A DNA stretch of 64,000 bases from Philopedon plagiatum (taxonomy: Eukaryota > Arthropoda > Insecta > Coleoptera > Curculionidae). Positions 1-11,161 of the stretch are shown here, piece by piece. Location of the stretch: positions 27,876,872-27,940,871 of the forward strand of contig OZ020190.1 of assembly GCA_963971165.1 (NCBI GenBank), in the 5' to 3' direction. A model generated the notes under the pieces. It made no database searches, was not told the origin of the DNA, and saw only the letters and a program-made list of their open reading frames with translations. Position 1 is the stretch's first letter, and each line of letters starts with the position of its first letter. A program made the translations under genes and the position numbers.

Positions 1-415
1 AAAATAATTTGTAGCTTATTTTGTTCCTGTCGTTACAGGATTTCCTGTAACATACAAACAAAAGAGAATCTTATATTAAGCTTGAAAATTCTCGCAAAAA
101 TTTGCACTACGTTTAAAGTAACATCAAATCCAATTAAACTAGCGTGGCCCACGGAGTTCTTGCCATATGGGAAACATTTTTACTGAAAGTTGAAAAATAA
201 ATCACTTTGGTGTAGAAAAGTTCTGGATATTAATAAACTAAGAATCCTTATGGAAAAAATCTAAGAAGACCCTTAGTATATAGGGTAGCGACAAAAACGT
301 AAACTATACCCAAGAATAAACTACCCTCATTTAGCAAGATACAAAGAAAAGCTATTTGGAATCATTTTTTCTCTCTAAATACGGAATCACAGAAACTTGC
401 GAAAAAAATAACAGC
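1..415. other. No gene; weak dispersed repeat
   Basis: AT-rich, no convincing coding signal. Roughly 80-170 is similar to 42480-42570 (shared core AAAATTTGCACTA and nearby TTTAAAGTAACAT), so an unclassified dispersed repeat is present. Nothing else recognised. Confidence 0.4.
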
Positions 416-784
416 CAGATTCACCAACGCTAGTCCGATCTAATTTGACAACCAAAAGTTTTAAACTGACAAGTGTAAGAATAAGACAACTAAGTTTTAT
501 TCTATGAATTTATTTCTGAGCTTTTTCGCATATTTATAAAGAAAATGCCAATTTTAGTACGTAGTTTCGACGATAATAGAACTAAATTCATTACAGCAAC
601 TCGTTCCAAGATGAAAATCATTTGGAAACCAAGCAAATCGCTGAAATATCAGAATAATTCATAACTTTTTAATGACGACATTAACAATGACAGGGCAAAA
701 ACCTGTCAAAACCTAACTGATCAACTATAAGATTTTAATTTAAACCAGTACTATATCCTAAAACTTCTCAGTGAATCTGAATGT
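416..784 (+). mobile_element. Repeat A, copy 1 (MITE-like, about 370 bp)
   Basis: Starts CAGATTCACCAACGCTAG and ends AGTGAATCTGAATGT, so the ends form a short imperfect inverted repeat CAGATTC(A/T)C(C/T)AA. The interior is AT-rich and non-coding, with recognisable blocks such as GACAAGTGTAAGAATAAGAC and GATCAACTA. At least nine other copies or fragments occur in this window in both orientations. No transposase is encoded, so it is presumably mobilised in trans; the superfamily is not determined. Confidence 0.8.
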
Positions 785-847
785 AAGAGTTTTAATATAA
801 AACAAATTCATGTATTAATTAGGAAGGAACAAATGTACAAAATTCAA

Positions 848-2020
848 ACTTTAATATAGCCACCTTTCTTTTAGATGCATTCTATTGTTAAGTTGGAGAA
901 TTTTGAAACAGTTTTTCTCAAAACAACTTTAGGAATTTCTAGAGCACATCGGGGTCAATTTCCAAGCTGTCGGAGAGAATACACTTTTTCCTTTAAATAT
1001 CCCCAAGAAAGTAATCGAGTGGGTTCAGATCCGGCGACCTCGCCGGTCAATGATTTTCTAAAAATCTTCCTATCCAACGCCCCTGGAACATTTCCTGAAG
1101 AAACTCGTTAACAGCTCGGGAACTATGGCATGGCGCACCATCATGCTGCTACCATAAATTATTTCTAATGTTAAGTGGAAGGCCATTAACAAAGCCAAAC
1201 AGCTGCTTTCTCAAAAATTGAAGGTAAATATCCGACGTTATATTGCCTCGGAAGAAAAATGGGCCTATCAGTTGGTTATCTAAAATACTGCAGAACACAT
1301 TTGTCTTAAAATAATATTGATCTCAACACTGGATAACAAATCCCGGATTAGCTGTACTCCACCAACGACAACTTTGGGACCTAACTACCCCATTTGATGC
1401 AAAACACGATTCATTAGAAAATATGATTTTTTGCAAAGAACCGACAAATCAAACTGAATAGTAAAAGGTTTATTCCCACCAGAGGTCGTGGACGGTTTTT
1501 TTTTATCAGAAATAGAGTTGCCCAGATAAATATTAGATGTTGCACAGCGACAGGCGTATAGTGCATGCAACTGACTGATTCTTTCTGACGGTCAGAAAAC
1601 CGTACGGACTGTTTGTTGAAACAGACCTAGTGTATCCAGGTTTCAACGTGTGGACAAAGGTAGGTTTGTATGGATGAAAAAGATTTGCTTTAAAAACTCT
1701 TCCAGCAGCGGATTTACAAACGGATCGTCTATCGTTTCCAGGAAGCACTTTTTCCAAATTTCTCAACGAAGTCTTGGGATTTTCAACAACGGCTTGAATA
1801 ATTTGTAGGTGAATATCCTCATCATCTTCGGCCTGAACTTGGCGTTTTTTATTAAAAAGGTTTTCCGCACTTTCACTGCCTACTTTTAAATTTTGCCATT
1901 ATGTATCCAACAGTTTGGTGAGATACAGATATTTCGGGATGCCTTTCATGGAAAATCTCAGCGGCTTCCCTATAACTTTTGTAGTTGTTGCTAACAATTA
2001 AAACAATTTCAATTTTTTGT
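848..2020 (-). pseudogene. Decayed Tc1/mariner-type transposase
   Basis: On the minus strand, from about 2010 downward, a helix-turn-helix start reads YREAAEIFHERHPEISVSHQ followed by TVGYIMAKF. Later come FHPYKPTFVHTLKPGYT, then GPFFFRGNITSDIYL, then the catalytic-Asp block QHDGAPCHSSRAVNEFL, and finally RWIGRFLENH and PARSPDLNPLDYFLG. These are the ordered landmarks of an IS630/Tc1/mariner DDE transposase. Frames change several times, stops are present, and a short MITE interrupts the gene, so it is dead. Clear terminal repeats were not identified, so the limits are approximate. Confidence 0.85.
1466..1628 (-). mobile_element. Short MITE J, copy 1, inside the transposase
   Basis: About 163 bp matching 60760-60919, with shared blocks AGAGTTGCCCAGATAAATAT and GTTGCACAGCGACAGGCGT. 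It splits the mariner transposase between HTLKPGYT and the following segment. Its terminal repeats (AGGTTTATTCC / AGGTCTGTTTC) are more decayed than in the other copy. Confidence 0.75.
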
Positions 2021-3124
2021 TCCGTGGTTTTATTTATTTATTTATTTTCGTTATAATATCCAAGAGGTTAGCCAATTATATGATAAGGAAAAAGAACACA
2101 TAAAATTAACATAACTTAAAAAAATCTAATTATAACAATGGTAATGTACATTTATAACAAAGACAGACCAAAAACTGCTAAAACATAATTGCATGGTCAA
2201 CTATACTAGAAATTTCAAGCCGTATTATAAATTATAAAACTTCTTTCTGAAAGAGACAGGTAATATTTTGTTTTATTCATGTTAGTACTCCTTAATATGT
2301 TAAACACTTCTTGGAAAACAGAACAAATGTTCCAAATATAACCATTTTTATAAAACAAGTACGAGTCTTAATTTATAATGCATGTTATCTCTACAGTAAT
2401 TGTGCCTGCCCGCCTTTTACTGGGACAATATCCGTTAAATGCGAAGCAACAACCAACAAAACAGAAAGATTTTTAAAATTTCATTAGCTTTTTTGTCCTT
2501 TTTCTTACGCTCACGATCCTCACGTCACACATTCCGACGCAATACCGTCTATTATTTCTCCTTCCTCCGTCTCTTACTAGCTTTACCCTCGTTAAATTAT
2601 CTCGTTCCCTCATACATCCTTCTCAACTAACGCTCCGGTAATGATGCAAATAAAAGAAAACGGAACGAGAAAAATGTTCAACCGGTGCTCGGAGCCCTCT
2701 TCCGATCAGAGAAGTAGGGTTAGACTTAAAAATACCATGTGTAATAAATTACATCTGAGAAAAATCCTAAGATATTGGTCGTAAGTTTTTCGGATCATTA
2801 CAGATTGGTTTTTAAAGCACTAAAGAAACAATTGTTTTAATTGATTACGATTTATCCAAAACTTTTTAAGTACAACTTTGCTAGCGATAGTGTATGTGTG
2901 CAGATTTCTTTTAAGGTGCCTACTAAAGTTTTTCCCCAAAAGTTTATAAAATAAAGCACGCAATCTGTTACTCTAAATTACTTACAAAGAGCTTTTTGTG
3001 CCTTCTTTGAATAAAAATGTATTTTGGTAAACAGGCCGAATAGATGATGACGTGGTGTATATAACATAGTGCATTTTTTTAAAGCGGACCATAATTTTTT
3101 TATCGAAGACATCACACGTAGACT
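2021..3124. other. No gene recognised
   Basis: AT-rich sequence with a short (TTTA)n tract near 2030-2046. The somewhat more GC-rich part at 2400-2720 has no match I recognise on either strand. Confidence 0.4.
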
Positions 3125-3540
3125 TCAAGCCTAAGGACTAACGTACCGTGGGCGTCTGAAGAGAAGGGAAATGTAGTCTATTGACACGGGACTTAAAGGA
3201 TTGGAGGTTTGGACGGAAAGATCCTAGGTATGAATGAGCGAGAGAAGTGGTCTGTTCTAGGCTTTTGTAGCTGGACAGTAAAGGGATGCATACGTAACGC
3301 GCCTCTTGTTGTTCTGTTAGGAACAGTCAAGAGGGGGAATAATACCGGCTAGTTGTTCAGAGCAAAATCTGTGGAAGTACCGGCAGAAAAGGGATAAATC
3401 CCCAACAGCGCAGGGATGAGCGAGAGAAGGGAGTTTTCTTGTGAGGACGTGTGAGGTAATTGATGAGTCGAATGACCCTGTTTTGGGTAGAATCAATCAA
3501 TCATAAAGTGTTGAAGGCGATGCCGCTCCTCAGATGAGTT
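3125..3540 (-). pseudogene. Non-LTR retrotransposon ORF2 C-terminal remnant
   Basis: Minus-strand translation gives HLRSGIAFNTL, then LIDSTQNRVIRLI, LRCWGFIPFLPVLP, RYYSPS, SYKSLEQTTSLAHSYLGSF and PNLQSFKSRVNRL, with in-frame stops. This is the degraded form of the C-terminal region that follows the reverse transcriptase in many insect non-LTR elements (LDSIQ.RAIRLI ... RT ... NLQ.FKS..N). No RT active-site box is present, so this is a 5'-truncated fragment. Confidence 0.7.
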
Positions 3541-3601
3541 AAATTTTTAAACCCATGTGGATATACAGTAAAGATCACCTAACATAGGAATCTTCAGGAT
3601 G

Positions 3602-3906
3602 AATTTATCTCTGGTCGTATTAACTGCGGTGACGGCCGAAAACTATCGAGCTTGCCCGATCGCTGCAGTAATACTTGCGCTCCCGCTCCCCGCTACCGCA
3701 GATTTCGTCGAACCACCAGCCGCCATCAATTCGTCAATACATCATCATCATCATAGAAAACCTGATGTATTGACGAATTGACGGCGGCTGGCGGCTCAAC
3801 GAAATCTGCGGTAGTGGGGAGCGGTAATGCAAGTATTACTGCACCGATCGGGCAGAGTTCGATAGTTTTCGGCCGTTACCGCAGTTATTATGACCACAGA
3901 TAAATT
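3602..3906. mobile_element. Foldback element, about 143-bp arms
   Basis: A near-perfect palindrome. The left arm 3602-3744 is the reverse complement of 3763-3906, separated by a short CAT-rich loop. The arms are GC-rich (for example GCAGATTTCGTCGAACCACC) in contrast to the AT-rich flanks. The open frames through it are by-products of the inverted structure. Family not determined. Confidence 0.85.
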
Positions 3907-4036
3907 TTATAAGTTTTTGACGTCACCAGTTCTGTTAATAACTGCGTTATGCAGCAACGCAAATGAAGTGGTTTGACCATGTAATTTACTTAATACTTCC
4001 CTGTCATAAATATAATATAACAATTTATGCAGGAGT

Positions 4037-5309
4037 AATAGGGAATATGCATATAACCCAAATAAATCTGAAATGTTTTTTTTAATATCCTCTGCCTAAA
4101 TTAAATGTTTTTGGCGGTTCCTGTTATCAATTTATTTTGGTCTTTGTTAACAAAAAAATGGTTTTCTACGGCAAATCTTGGCGCGAATCTCGAAACTTGT
4201 AAACTGTGTCGTCAAAAGTGCCTTTATGACTCATAATGAGTACATGGCGAATTTCAGTGTTGTAGGGTCATCGAAAAATAAATAAAAATGACATTTACAG
4301 CGTAACTCATTCAATGAGATATTCCTGTACTTAAATTAGAAAGTTCCTAAAATCTTATTCATGTATATTTCAAGCCAAAATCGGTCCAGGAACCTTTCAA
4401 TTTTGCAACAACAACTGTCATTTTTGAGAAATTTTGACACATCGTATCTTAATAATTTCGAGTAAATAAACTGCAATTCTTTATTTTCATGGCAATCGTC
4501 GAAAATTTAAAAAAAAATGTAAATTTTGCATGACCCCGATGCAAATAAACCTATTTATTTATAACTTCAGCAAAAAAAAAATAAACGATTTAAATTAGTG
4601 GGAGGCATTCTTACATAATTAACGGATACAATAAACCCAAAAAGAATCACTGTATAAGTAAAATAGTGTAGAATAATGTCTGTTAAAAACAGGATTTGTC
4701 GGAAAAAATCAAGAAAATTCTGTTTTTACCCCTGAAATACGCTCCTGGATGACCCATTCGGTATTCATTTTCAAGTGTGATTATCCCTTTATAACATAGT
4801 GTTGAGAAATTACATAGGAAAAAATACAGAGTGATTCAAATGTACCGATGTCGAGGGCAAAAAGTCAAAAATCGAAATTTAATCGGGTTTTATTGCTCCC
4901 TTCCTATAAAAAATGAAGAAACTAAAAAATATTGACATCATGTATTTCGACGAGCTCTTTCTGATGGGGTATATGGAATTTTAAATTGAACCATTTTGAC
5001 CCCACAAAAAATTAAAAACCGTGAAATATTTGGGTCAAAAACCGAAATCTCCAGAAAAACAAACCTGTTCTACTTTCGGTTACGCTTTAGGTTTACATGT
5101 AGATTGACACTTATTTTTTGTTGATCTCCTGACGTCATTATTCATTAAGGACAAACGGGTGTTTTTAAATTGTAATAAATTATACCAAAAAGTGAACATT
5201 TTCTATAGCTAAATTATCCTAGAATTTTCTTCAAAATAACTTTTTTAGGTTTGTAATGACTTCCTTAAACGATTTATGCAATAAAAAAATATGTGCATAT
5301 TCCTTATTG
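4037..5309 (-). mobile_element. Repeat B, copy 1 (TIR element, about 1.27 kb)
   Basis: Ends AATAGGGAATATGCATAT and ATATGTGCATATTCCTTATTG form inverted repeats of about 18 bp. The interior matches the other B copies at 19.1, 30.2 and 43.1 kb in opposite orientation (shared GACGTCA, GGTTCCTGG and TTTCGGCTTGAA blocks). It lacks an internal stretch of about 350 bp present in the 43-45 kb copy. No transposase frame was recognised, so it is a non-autonomous DNA element. Confidence 0.8.
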
Positions 5310-5778
5310 TCTACATATCTATTATTTGGGTATTTAGCTAGCTTTTGTTTAGTTATTTTAACACACCGTCTCTATTGTTTACAAGCAATACACAAGCAAA
5401 CCCAAACACAACCCAAACCCAAGCAAAAAAAGAACGAAATACTTTTAAAAATGAATATTTTTGATAGGTACGGTATTTTCTGTAAATTTGGCATACTTTT
5501 GATCTGTCCTAAACTGCACTCTTACTCCTCTTGATGACATAAGTACATAGTTTAGTGCAGTTAGAACCTCACAAACTAAAATGTAGCGAACGTTGTCAAA
5601 ACCCAAACGAACAATTTATTAGGAAGTGCAGCTCCAAGCATCACAAACGAACAAACCTCTTATGTTACTTCATAATCAATCACTATCAGGGATCGACGTA
5701 CCTGTATCCACTATTATTACTATGATTATTATTATTTTATTTTATTTTTACCTCGGTGATTTCAATACACATTTTTAG
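5310..5778. other. No gene recognised
   Basis: AT-rich and C/A-rich simple sequence near 5395-5430, then a stretch ending in an ATT-rich tract near 5715-5750. Nothing coding recognised. Confidence 0.4.
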
Positions 5779-6144
5779 CCAAATTCTCCAACGCAAGTCC
5801 GGTCTAATTTGGCAACCATAAGTTTTAATCTGACAAGTGTAAGAATAAGACAACTAAGTTTTATACTATGAATTTGTTTCTGAAGTGTTTCGCAAATTTA
5901 TAAAAAAGGGCAATTTTAGTACGTACTTTTGACAATGGATCCAAATTCATTCTGGCAACCCGTTCCAAGAGAAATATCATTTGGAAACCAAGCAAATCGC
6001 TGAAATATCACAATAACTCATAAGTTTTTTAAACGACTTATTAACAATGACAGGACAAAAACCTGTCAAAACATAACTGATCAACTAGAAGATCTTAATT
6101 TAAACCAGTACTAAATCTTAAACGTTTTTAGTGAATCTGAACGT
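5779..6144 (+). mobile_element. Repeat A, copy 2
   Basis: Full-length copy in the same orientation as 416-784, from CCAAATTCTCCAACGCAAG to TAGTGAATCTGAACGT. Confidence 0.8.
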
Positions 6145-6693
6145 TTTTACTGTTTAACAATGTTGTATGCCACATGCTTTTCTAAAATGCTGCTTTGGTG
6201 GAATGCCACCCTAACAGAAAACTTTAACGATTTTCATTGCTTATTGACATTAATAGAAAATAGCAATAAATTAAATGTATTTAAAACGGATCCCCGTCGC
6301 TGAGTCCTTATCAAAAATGGACATGTTATATACGGCACTGTTTCTGCAACTCACTTCTCTCCTGATGTAATACGTCAGTCTGTTTCAGCAAAAATATAAG
6401 TGGCTGCATTTTAGTGTTAATATTGTAACAGGGCTCATGGGTCTATGTTACTCTTGGAAATATACATTCGGAAACAAGAAGCTTTTAAATTTCGTTTGAA
6501 AAATGAACTTTATGAATAAATAAATTGTAAATAATGAAGTCATTTGAGTGCTCAAAGAAGTTTTATAGTTTACAATAAAAATAGTAGTGCAATAATACAA
6601 TGAAATCAGCAGATATAAATAAATACTATCCCAGAAAAGTAGCTAAAACAGAGTTACTTATTTATAAATAAGAATATTTCCCGTCAAGATTGT

Positions 6694-6743
6694 TATGCGA
6701 TGAAGAAGTGACATATGAGACACTCACGTCGAAACGACGCATA
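6694..6743 (+). other. Degenerate hammerhead-like motif
   Basis: TATGC ... GCATA could form stem I, GTGA ... TCAC stem II, and GATGA plus GAAAC resemble the two core strands. The core lacks an intact CTGATGA, and the expected GTC at the cleavage site is GAC. At most a dead relative of the hammerheads elsewhere in the window. Confidence 0.25.
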
Positions 6744-6829
6744 CTATAATCTCCGGAGAAATTTTTATATAATTGTATTACGTTAGTTAACGCAATAATA
6801 TTTCGGCTTTATATTTAATGATTTTAATT

Positions 6830-7260
6830 ATGAAGAATAAAAAGTAACCTTCATGTTTGACTTGGCGTATTTTCCCAATGGTTTTATGAGGTCCTGATTG
6901 AAAGGTCTCCACACCGTCAGGTTCTGAGCTTCTTTTCCTGTTAAACCTTGCTTGTTCAAACCATCTTGAGTTCATTTCTGTTCTGATCTTCTACTACTTG
7001 TCCTCTAATACACTTCTATTGCCTTTACATTTCTACTGACATAAATCGTTACCTATCTATCCCAGTACAGTGGTACCACTCTAGCCTCTTTTCCATTATC
7101 TTCTTAAATTTCTCCATACCGTTACTTGCTACCCTTGTCCTTTATTTCTAACCACTCCCTCACTTTGCTTATTATTTACATATCCAAGCTACCATCTTCT
7201 GTAACGGTGGATAGTAAACCTAGATATTCTTTACTTTATGCAGTTTTTTTTTTGCATCCA
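6830..7260 (-). pseudogene. Non-LTR (RTE-like) ORF2 C-terminal remnant
   Basis: Reading the minus strand from 7260, one frame gives KEYLGLLSTVTEDGSLDM, matching the (K)YLGSI(I/V)TEDGSLDMEI motif just downstream of the RT domain in RTE-like elements. Other frames then give MEKFKKIMEKRLEWYHCTGI (the RLRWYGHV region) and GLNKQGLTGKEAQNLTVW (the terminal helix region). Frames shift at least twice. Strongly decayed and 5' truncated. Confidence 0.65.
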
Positions 7261-7298
7261 TATGCTCAGTATTCTTCCTGATGGTTTTTACGTCTTTT

Positions 7299-7347
7299 TC
7301 TTCTTCTTTTCTTCTTCTTCTCCTTCTTCTTCTTCTTCTTCTTCTTT
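7299..7347. repeat. (CTT)n microsatellite
   Basis: An almost pure TTC/CTT tract with a few interruptions. Confidence 0.9.
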
Positions 7348-8660
7348 AGTAATCCGCTTATATCTTTTAAGCATATCTTGGAGTATGGTACTTCCAGAGG
7401 TATTTATCAATTATTAATATTAAACGTATCACGATATTACATGCATACCATGATCGCTTACTACCTTTCCACCACACTTACCGATGGGGATGTGCTGTCG
7501 TCAGCATCGTAGGTCCTCCAATAGATCAAAAAAATAATTAAATATCAGCACCTGAAGTATGAAACTTGATTCGATCGTCGAGTTTGATTTCTTTATTCAA
7601 TACACGAATATAACAAAATACGACGATAGAACTCGACGACCGAAACGAATTTTGTACTACGGGCGCAGTTAGCTAAACTCGTACTCCGAGTTCTACAACT
7701 GATAATAAAACAAAGTAGATAGCTTTTTAACGACCTTAAAATATTTAGTAATCGAATTAAGTGAATCGCCTATCTACACTCGTGGCCAAAAAAATAGTAC
7801 CTATATCTAATTCACTGTCCAATTGCTATCTCCCTATGAAAGTGTATTTGGAAATATTTAGACTGTGAATTATATGTTTGATTCTATTGAACAATGACTG
7901 TTCTTGGTTTATACCGAGAAAATTCCCTTTTAATATATCCAATAGCGTCTTCTACATTAATTTCCATAAAAAACTTTTTAAATTTTAATTTTAACGTTCC
8001 GTATTTAAAAAAGAAAAACAGAATTCCAATTCCATGTCCGCTGAGAAATCACTTATGCCGAACGGCTAACTCAGTTATACTGCACAACGAAATTTTGGCA
8101 GGAAAAATAGTCAATGAATTAACAGAGTGGCGGATTTCGCTAATTTGGTATGCATTCAGGTGCTGCAATTTCAGCTCCATTTTCGTATTTAAATCCAATA
8201 TCTGTCAATATTGCCAACAAACGGCCCGTAGCATCGGAGGACATAAAATGCCTCTGGGGCATAATGCTGTTTTAAATATTAATTTATGAGTTTTTTCCAG
8301 GTACCATAAAGTTTGTTAGAATTATAGGCGTCCTAATTCTTTAAGAGTGCTTACAGAAAAAATATGTTTCAACTGCCATGTCGAATTTGTATTCCCCTTA
8401 CATATATTACTGGGAATCCTAGATGGCTGTCTGGATATTAATGATATTTCTATCATCTGTGAATATCTCTTGCTACCTGCAGATCTATTCTACTAATTTT
8501 TAGATGTAATTCATAGCAGTTTACTTACTTGGTAGACTTGGACTGAGTCATACCAGGAGCCTCATGTCAAATTCTAATAAAATAAGTTCATAAAATCATT
8601 ATTACGGGTTGAGAGCTTTTTATAGTGCCTTGTATCTTCTTCCTTCATTTCCTGGCTCAT
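7348..8660. other. No gene recognised; possible Tc1 terminal sequence
   Basis: Near 7781 the sequence CACTCGTGGCCAAAAAAATAG resembles a Tc1 terminal repeat, but no matching opposite end was found. The 131-codon frame at 7894-8289 has no recognisable domain, an untypical composition and no splice or promoter context; I do not call it a gene. Confidence 0.35.
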
Positions 8661-8905
8661 ATATAGGGTGCCGTTCTTTTAAAGTGTTACAAGGCGATAT
8701 CTGGAAAACTGTTTAAAATATTTTTCAGAAATTTTGGTCAGGTAATATTTAAACATAGTTTTGACATTTACTCCCTCTCTCTATTTTGAGGGGTGAGGAT
8801 AACTTTGGAATTTTAAATGAAATGATGTACTTTTGTTTATAAAATTCGAATCTGCGTAAAAAACTACGTATGTGTACAATTTTTTTTTTTTGATATGCTC
8901 TCATT
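8661..8905 (+). mobile_element. Mariner-type element, 5' terminal fragment
   Basis: From AGGGTGCCGTTCTTTTAAAG to the poly-T at about 8890 it matches 61974-62200 along its length (GATGTACTTTTGTTTATAAA, GTAAAAAACTACGT). This is the untranslated 5' part of a mariner-like family; no transposase follows here. Confidence 0.65.
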
Positions 8906-9397
8906 ATTCCGATGAGTAATTGCCAACATTATGTGCTTGTTAAATATACTATTTCTTTCATTAAATCTGCGATCCACTTGAAATTGAAAACACACTTTTC
9001 ACTCAACAAAATAATATTAAAATCTCGAATTTTACTTCATGTTGTTTGTAACAATAAAATTTGACATGCGGAGCGCTATAAAATCATTATTCGCAACGCC
9101 TTGCAGTCAGTTTCAAAGTTTTTCCGGTTATTAAATTTGGTCACAAAAGTCGTAGTAAATGCTGTTTCAAGAACCGATATAATATTTTATTTTTAGTTAT
9201 TTTCTCAGTCATGGTTATTTTAAAATACGTATTATTTATGGAGCTATATTTTACTTTGTGAATAAACTTTCAAATTTACAAAGTTAAATACGTCAGTTAT
9301 TATTTCGTTTAAATTCAGTAAAATGCATTCTACAGTGAATATTTAAATCTGTGTAAATAATAATTCAAAATACGTTCGATTGTAATTCTATTGACGT

Positions 9398-9840
9398 GTT
9401 TTTTGTTTAAACCGAATTTATTTCAAATCAAGTCCTATTGAGGGTGGCTAGTTTTGAATGAAATCACTCATTTTAAGTGTTCTGTGAAACGGAACACTTA
9501 TGGAATCACTTTGGTGTCCGTCCGTCCGTATGTCACACGCGATTTTCTCTGAAACTATTCGACCTAAAAATAAAAAATTTGGTGGCCCAATTATAGACGT
9601 GAAGTATAAAAAGTAAAATTTTTACTATGGGGGTTCATTTCGGGGGTAAATTGGGCATCGTGTAGGGTGTCAAATAAAAGCTTATTGAAGTACGAATTCA
9701 ACGATATATATGATGTATCTTTTTATTGCAATTTTTAAATTATTTTTCAGGAACAACGCTTCAAAATTGCTGTCCCCCACCCTTTTCATCAGAAGGATCG
9801 CTCAGAAAAATCAGGCTATGACTAAAAAAATTTACTTGTA
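9398..9840 (+). repeat. Repeat E, longest copy
   Basis: Two sub-blocks recur in the window. 9398-9470 matches 15858-15925 (AGGGTGGCTAGTTTTGAA), and 9655-9815 matches 59880-60030 (GGGCATCGTGTAGGGTGTCAAA; GATCGCTCAGAAAAATC). It contains TTTGGTGTCCGTCCGTCCGT. Non-coding, class unknown. Confidence 0.7.
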
Positions 9841-10009
9841 AAAGAAAATCTTTTAGGTTTGTAAAGCCGAAACGCGTTTAAAAACTTATTTACCCATTAT
9901 TGCCAATATCTGATCTAAATATGTAAACGACGCCGCTGGGCGTAAGGAAAACTGCGGAGCCATATTTATGACTCACTGAACTTACCTTTAAAATTATGTT
10001 TCATATATT

Positions 10010-10295
10010 GCCTTGTTGCACCTGTCCTTAACTACACTGACCCCACCCCCTTCTTTGCACCCTCCAGAGGCTATTAAGCCCTGGTTTCGCGTAACCTTTA
10101 GTCATCTGTGTAGTCTACCTACTGAAGAGTGTGAAAAGGCGCATTCATCATTAGGACGGTTTTGACGTCATTTTGCACTCTTCCCTTCATACACACTACT
10201 CATACTGACGATCACAAAACATCCATGGTCGAAACAAGATTCTAACCCACGATCTCTCGATTGCAAAGCTAGCCTGGTACCAACTCAGCCACATA
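10010..10295 (-). mobile_element. tRNA-derived SINE
   Basis: On the minus strand a pol III A-box TGGCTGAGTTGG (10280-10291) is followed about 31 nt later by a B-box-like GGTTAGAATCT (10238-10248), the spacing of a tRNA head. The tRNA-unrelated body reads on towards 10010. The B box departs from GGTTCGA, so the copy is old. Part of the body recurs inside the hAT element at 13.7-13.95 kb. Confidence 0.6.
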
Positions 10296-10883
10296 AAGTA
10301 TAAGTAAATACTTTCTATATTTTCTTATCTACGTCTTTATCCAGCCTACACTGTATGATTTATTTAATCCTAAATTGACCCAAGTATAAAAGAGCTATTT
10401 AAACCAACTTTCTTGTTCTTCCGAAAAAAAAACTTACTGGCGGTATGGGTAAGACTAACAGAGTTTCATTTTGATCCACAAGTCTTAGTTTTCAAGAAGA
10501 CTATTTAAATTTAATTTACATCCTAAAAATTAACTTTAATTATGCACCCCATAAGCTCCTCACAAGCAAACTTTAATTAATATGCCTACACGGACATTTA
10601 ATCAGAATATTAATTTCCTTTCATTAAATTGGCAAATGTTTATTTTTCGCGGTCTTTGATCTTTAGCAGGAATTCCGAACTTTATGAAGAATTCTCTAAA
10701 TTAACTTTGTAGATTAATTTATTAGTTAAATTTCTGGATAAAAGTCAATATACCAGCATCATACCTTAATCGAAAAAAAAATGTTTCCCACAATGAATAA
10801 GCTTAAAGGTGAATCTTTTAATTCAAAAATTATACTTGTTCTTTAAATCTAATTCATACGTTGCGGCACCTACAAGATTGGTG
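10296..10883. other. No gene recognised
   Basis: AT-rich; no coding or repeat signal recognised. Confidence 0.4.
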
Positions 10884-11095
10884 TTACTTTAAAAAGATAA
10901 AATCCAAATATAATTTTACCTTGAAAAAGCCTAAAGATTCATTGCTATTATAAAATTCGCTGTTAAAAGAAAAATAGTTTTGTTTTAAACAAGTTTTTAG
11001 GAGGTTAATAATGTCTATTCTTATGGTAGGGTTTACTTTTTGATTTATTAACATGGTATCCAGCAAATTTACCGTGTCTTCAGGTGGTATACTAG
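10884..11095 (-). pseudogene. Penelope-like reverse transcriptase fragment
   Basis: Minus strand reads FSSIPPEDTVNLLDTML, then DIINLLKTCLKQNYFSFNSE and FYNSNESLG. This corresponds to the RT region of Penelope-like elements, where SLYTNIP.EETI... is followed by ...CL.QNYF.FN..FY.Q..GLAMGSPLSP. The chain is lost just at the expected GLAMGSPLSP segment and the YxDD box is absent, so it is a small dead fragment. A hammerhead-like motif lies 32 bp away, as expected for this class. Confidence 0.6.
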
Positions 11096-11126
11096 AAAAT
11101 AAATTATGAACGTCAAAAGATCATCA

Positions 11127-11161
11127 AACATCCGATGAAGTGTAGCGAAACGCGTCATGTT
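11127..11161 (+). ncRNA. Degenerate hammerhead ribozyme-like motif
   Basis: AACAT and ATGTT at the ends form stem I. The core strands are CCGATGA (canonical CTGATGA) and GAAA, followed by the short palindromic stem III ACGCGT and a GTC cleavage triplet. Stem II (AGTGTAGC) is very weak. Probably inactive, but its placement beside Penelope-like RT sequence supports common origin. Confidence 0.45.

Noticed and set aside
875..1111. 78-codon plus-strand frame
   Set aside because: Shadow of the minus-strand mariner transposase C-terminus.
7320..7347. CTT tract as a polypyrimidine splice signal
   Set aside because: It is a microsatellite with no AG followed by a plausible exon.
7894..8289. 131-codon frame
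   Set aside because: No recognisable domain, no splice or promoter context, composition like non-coding AT-rich DNA.
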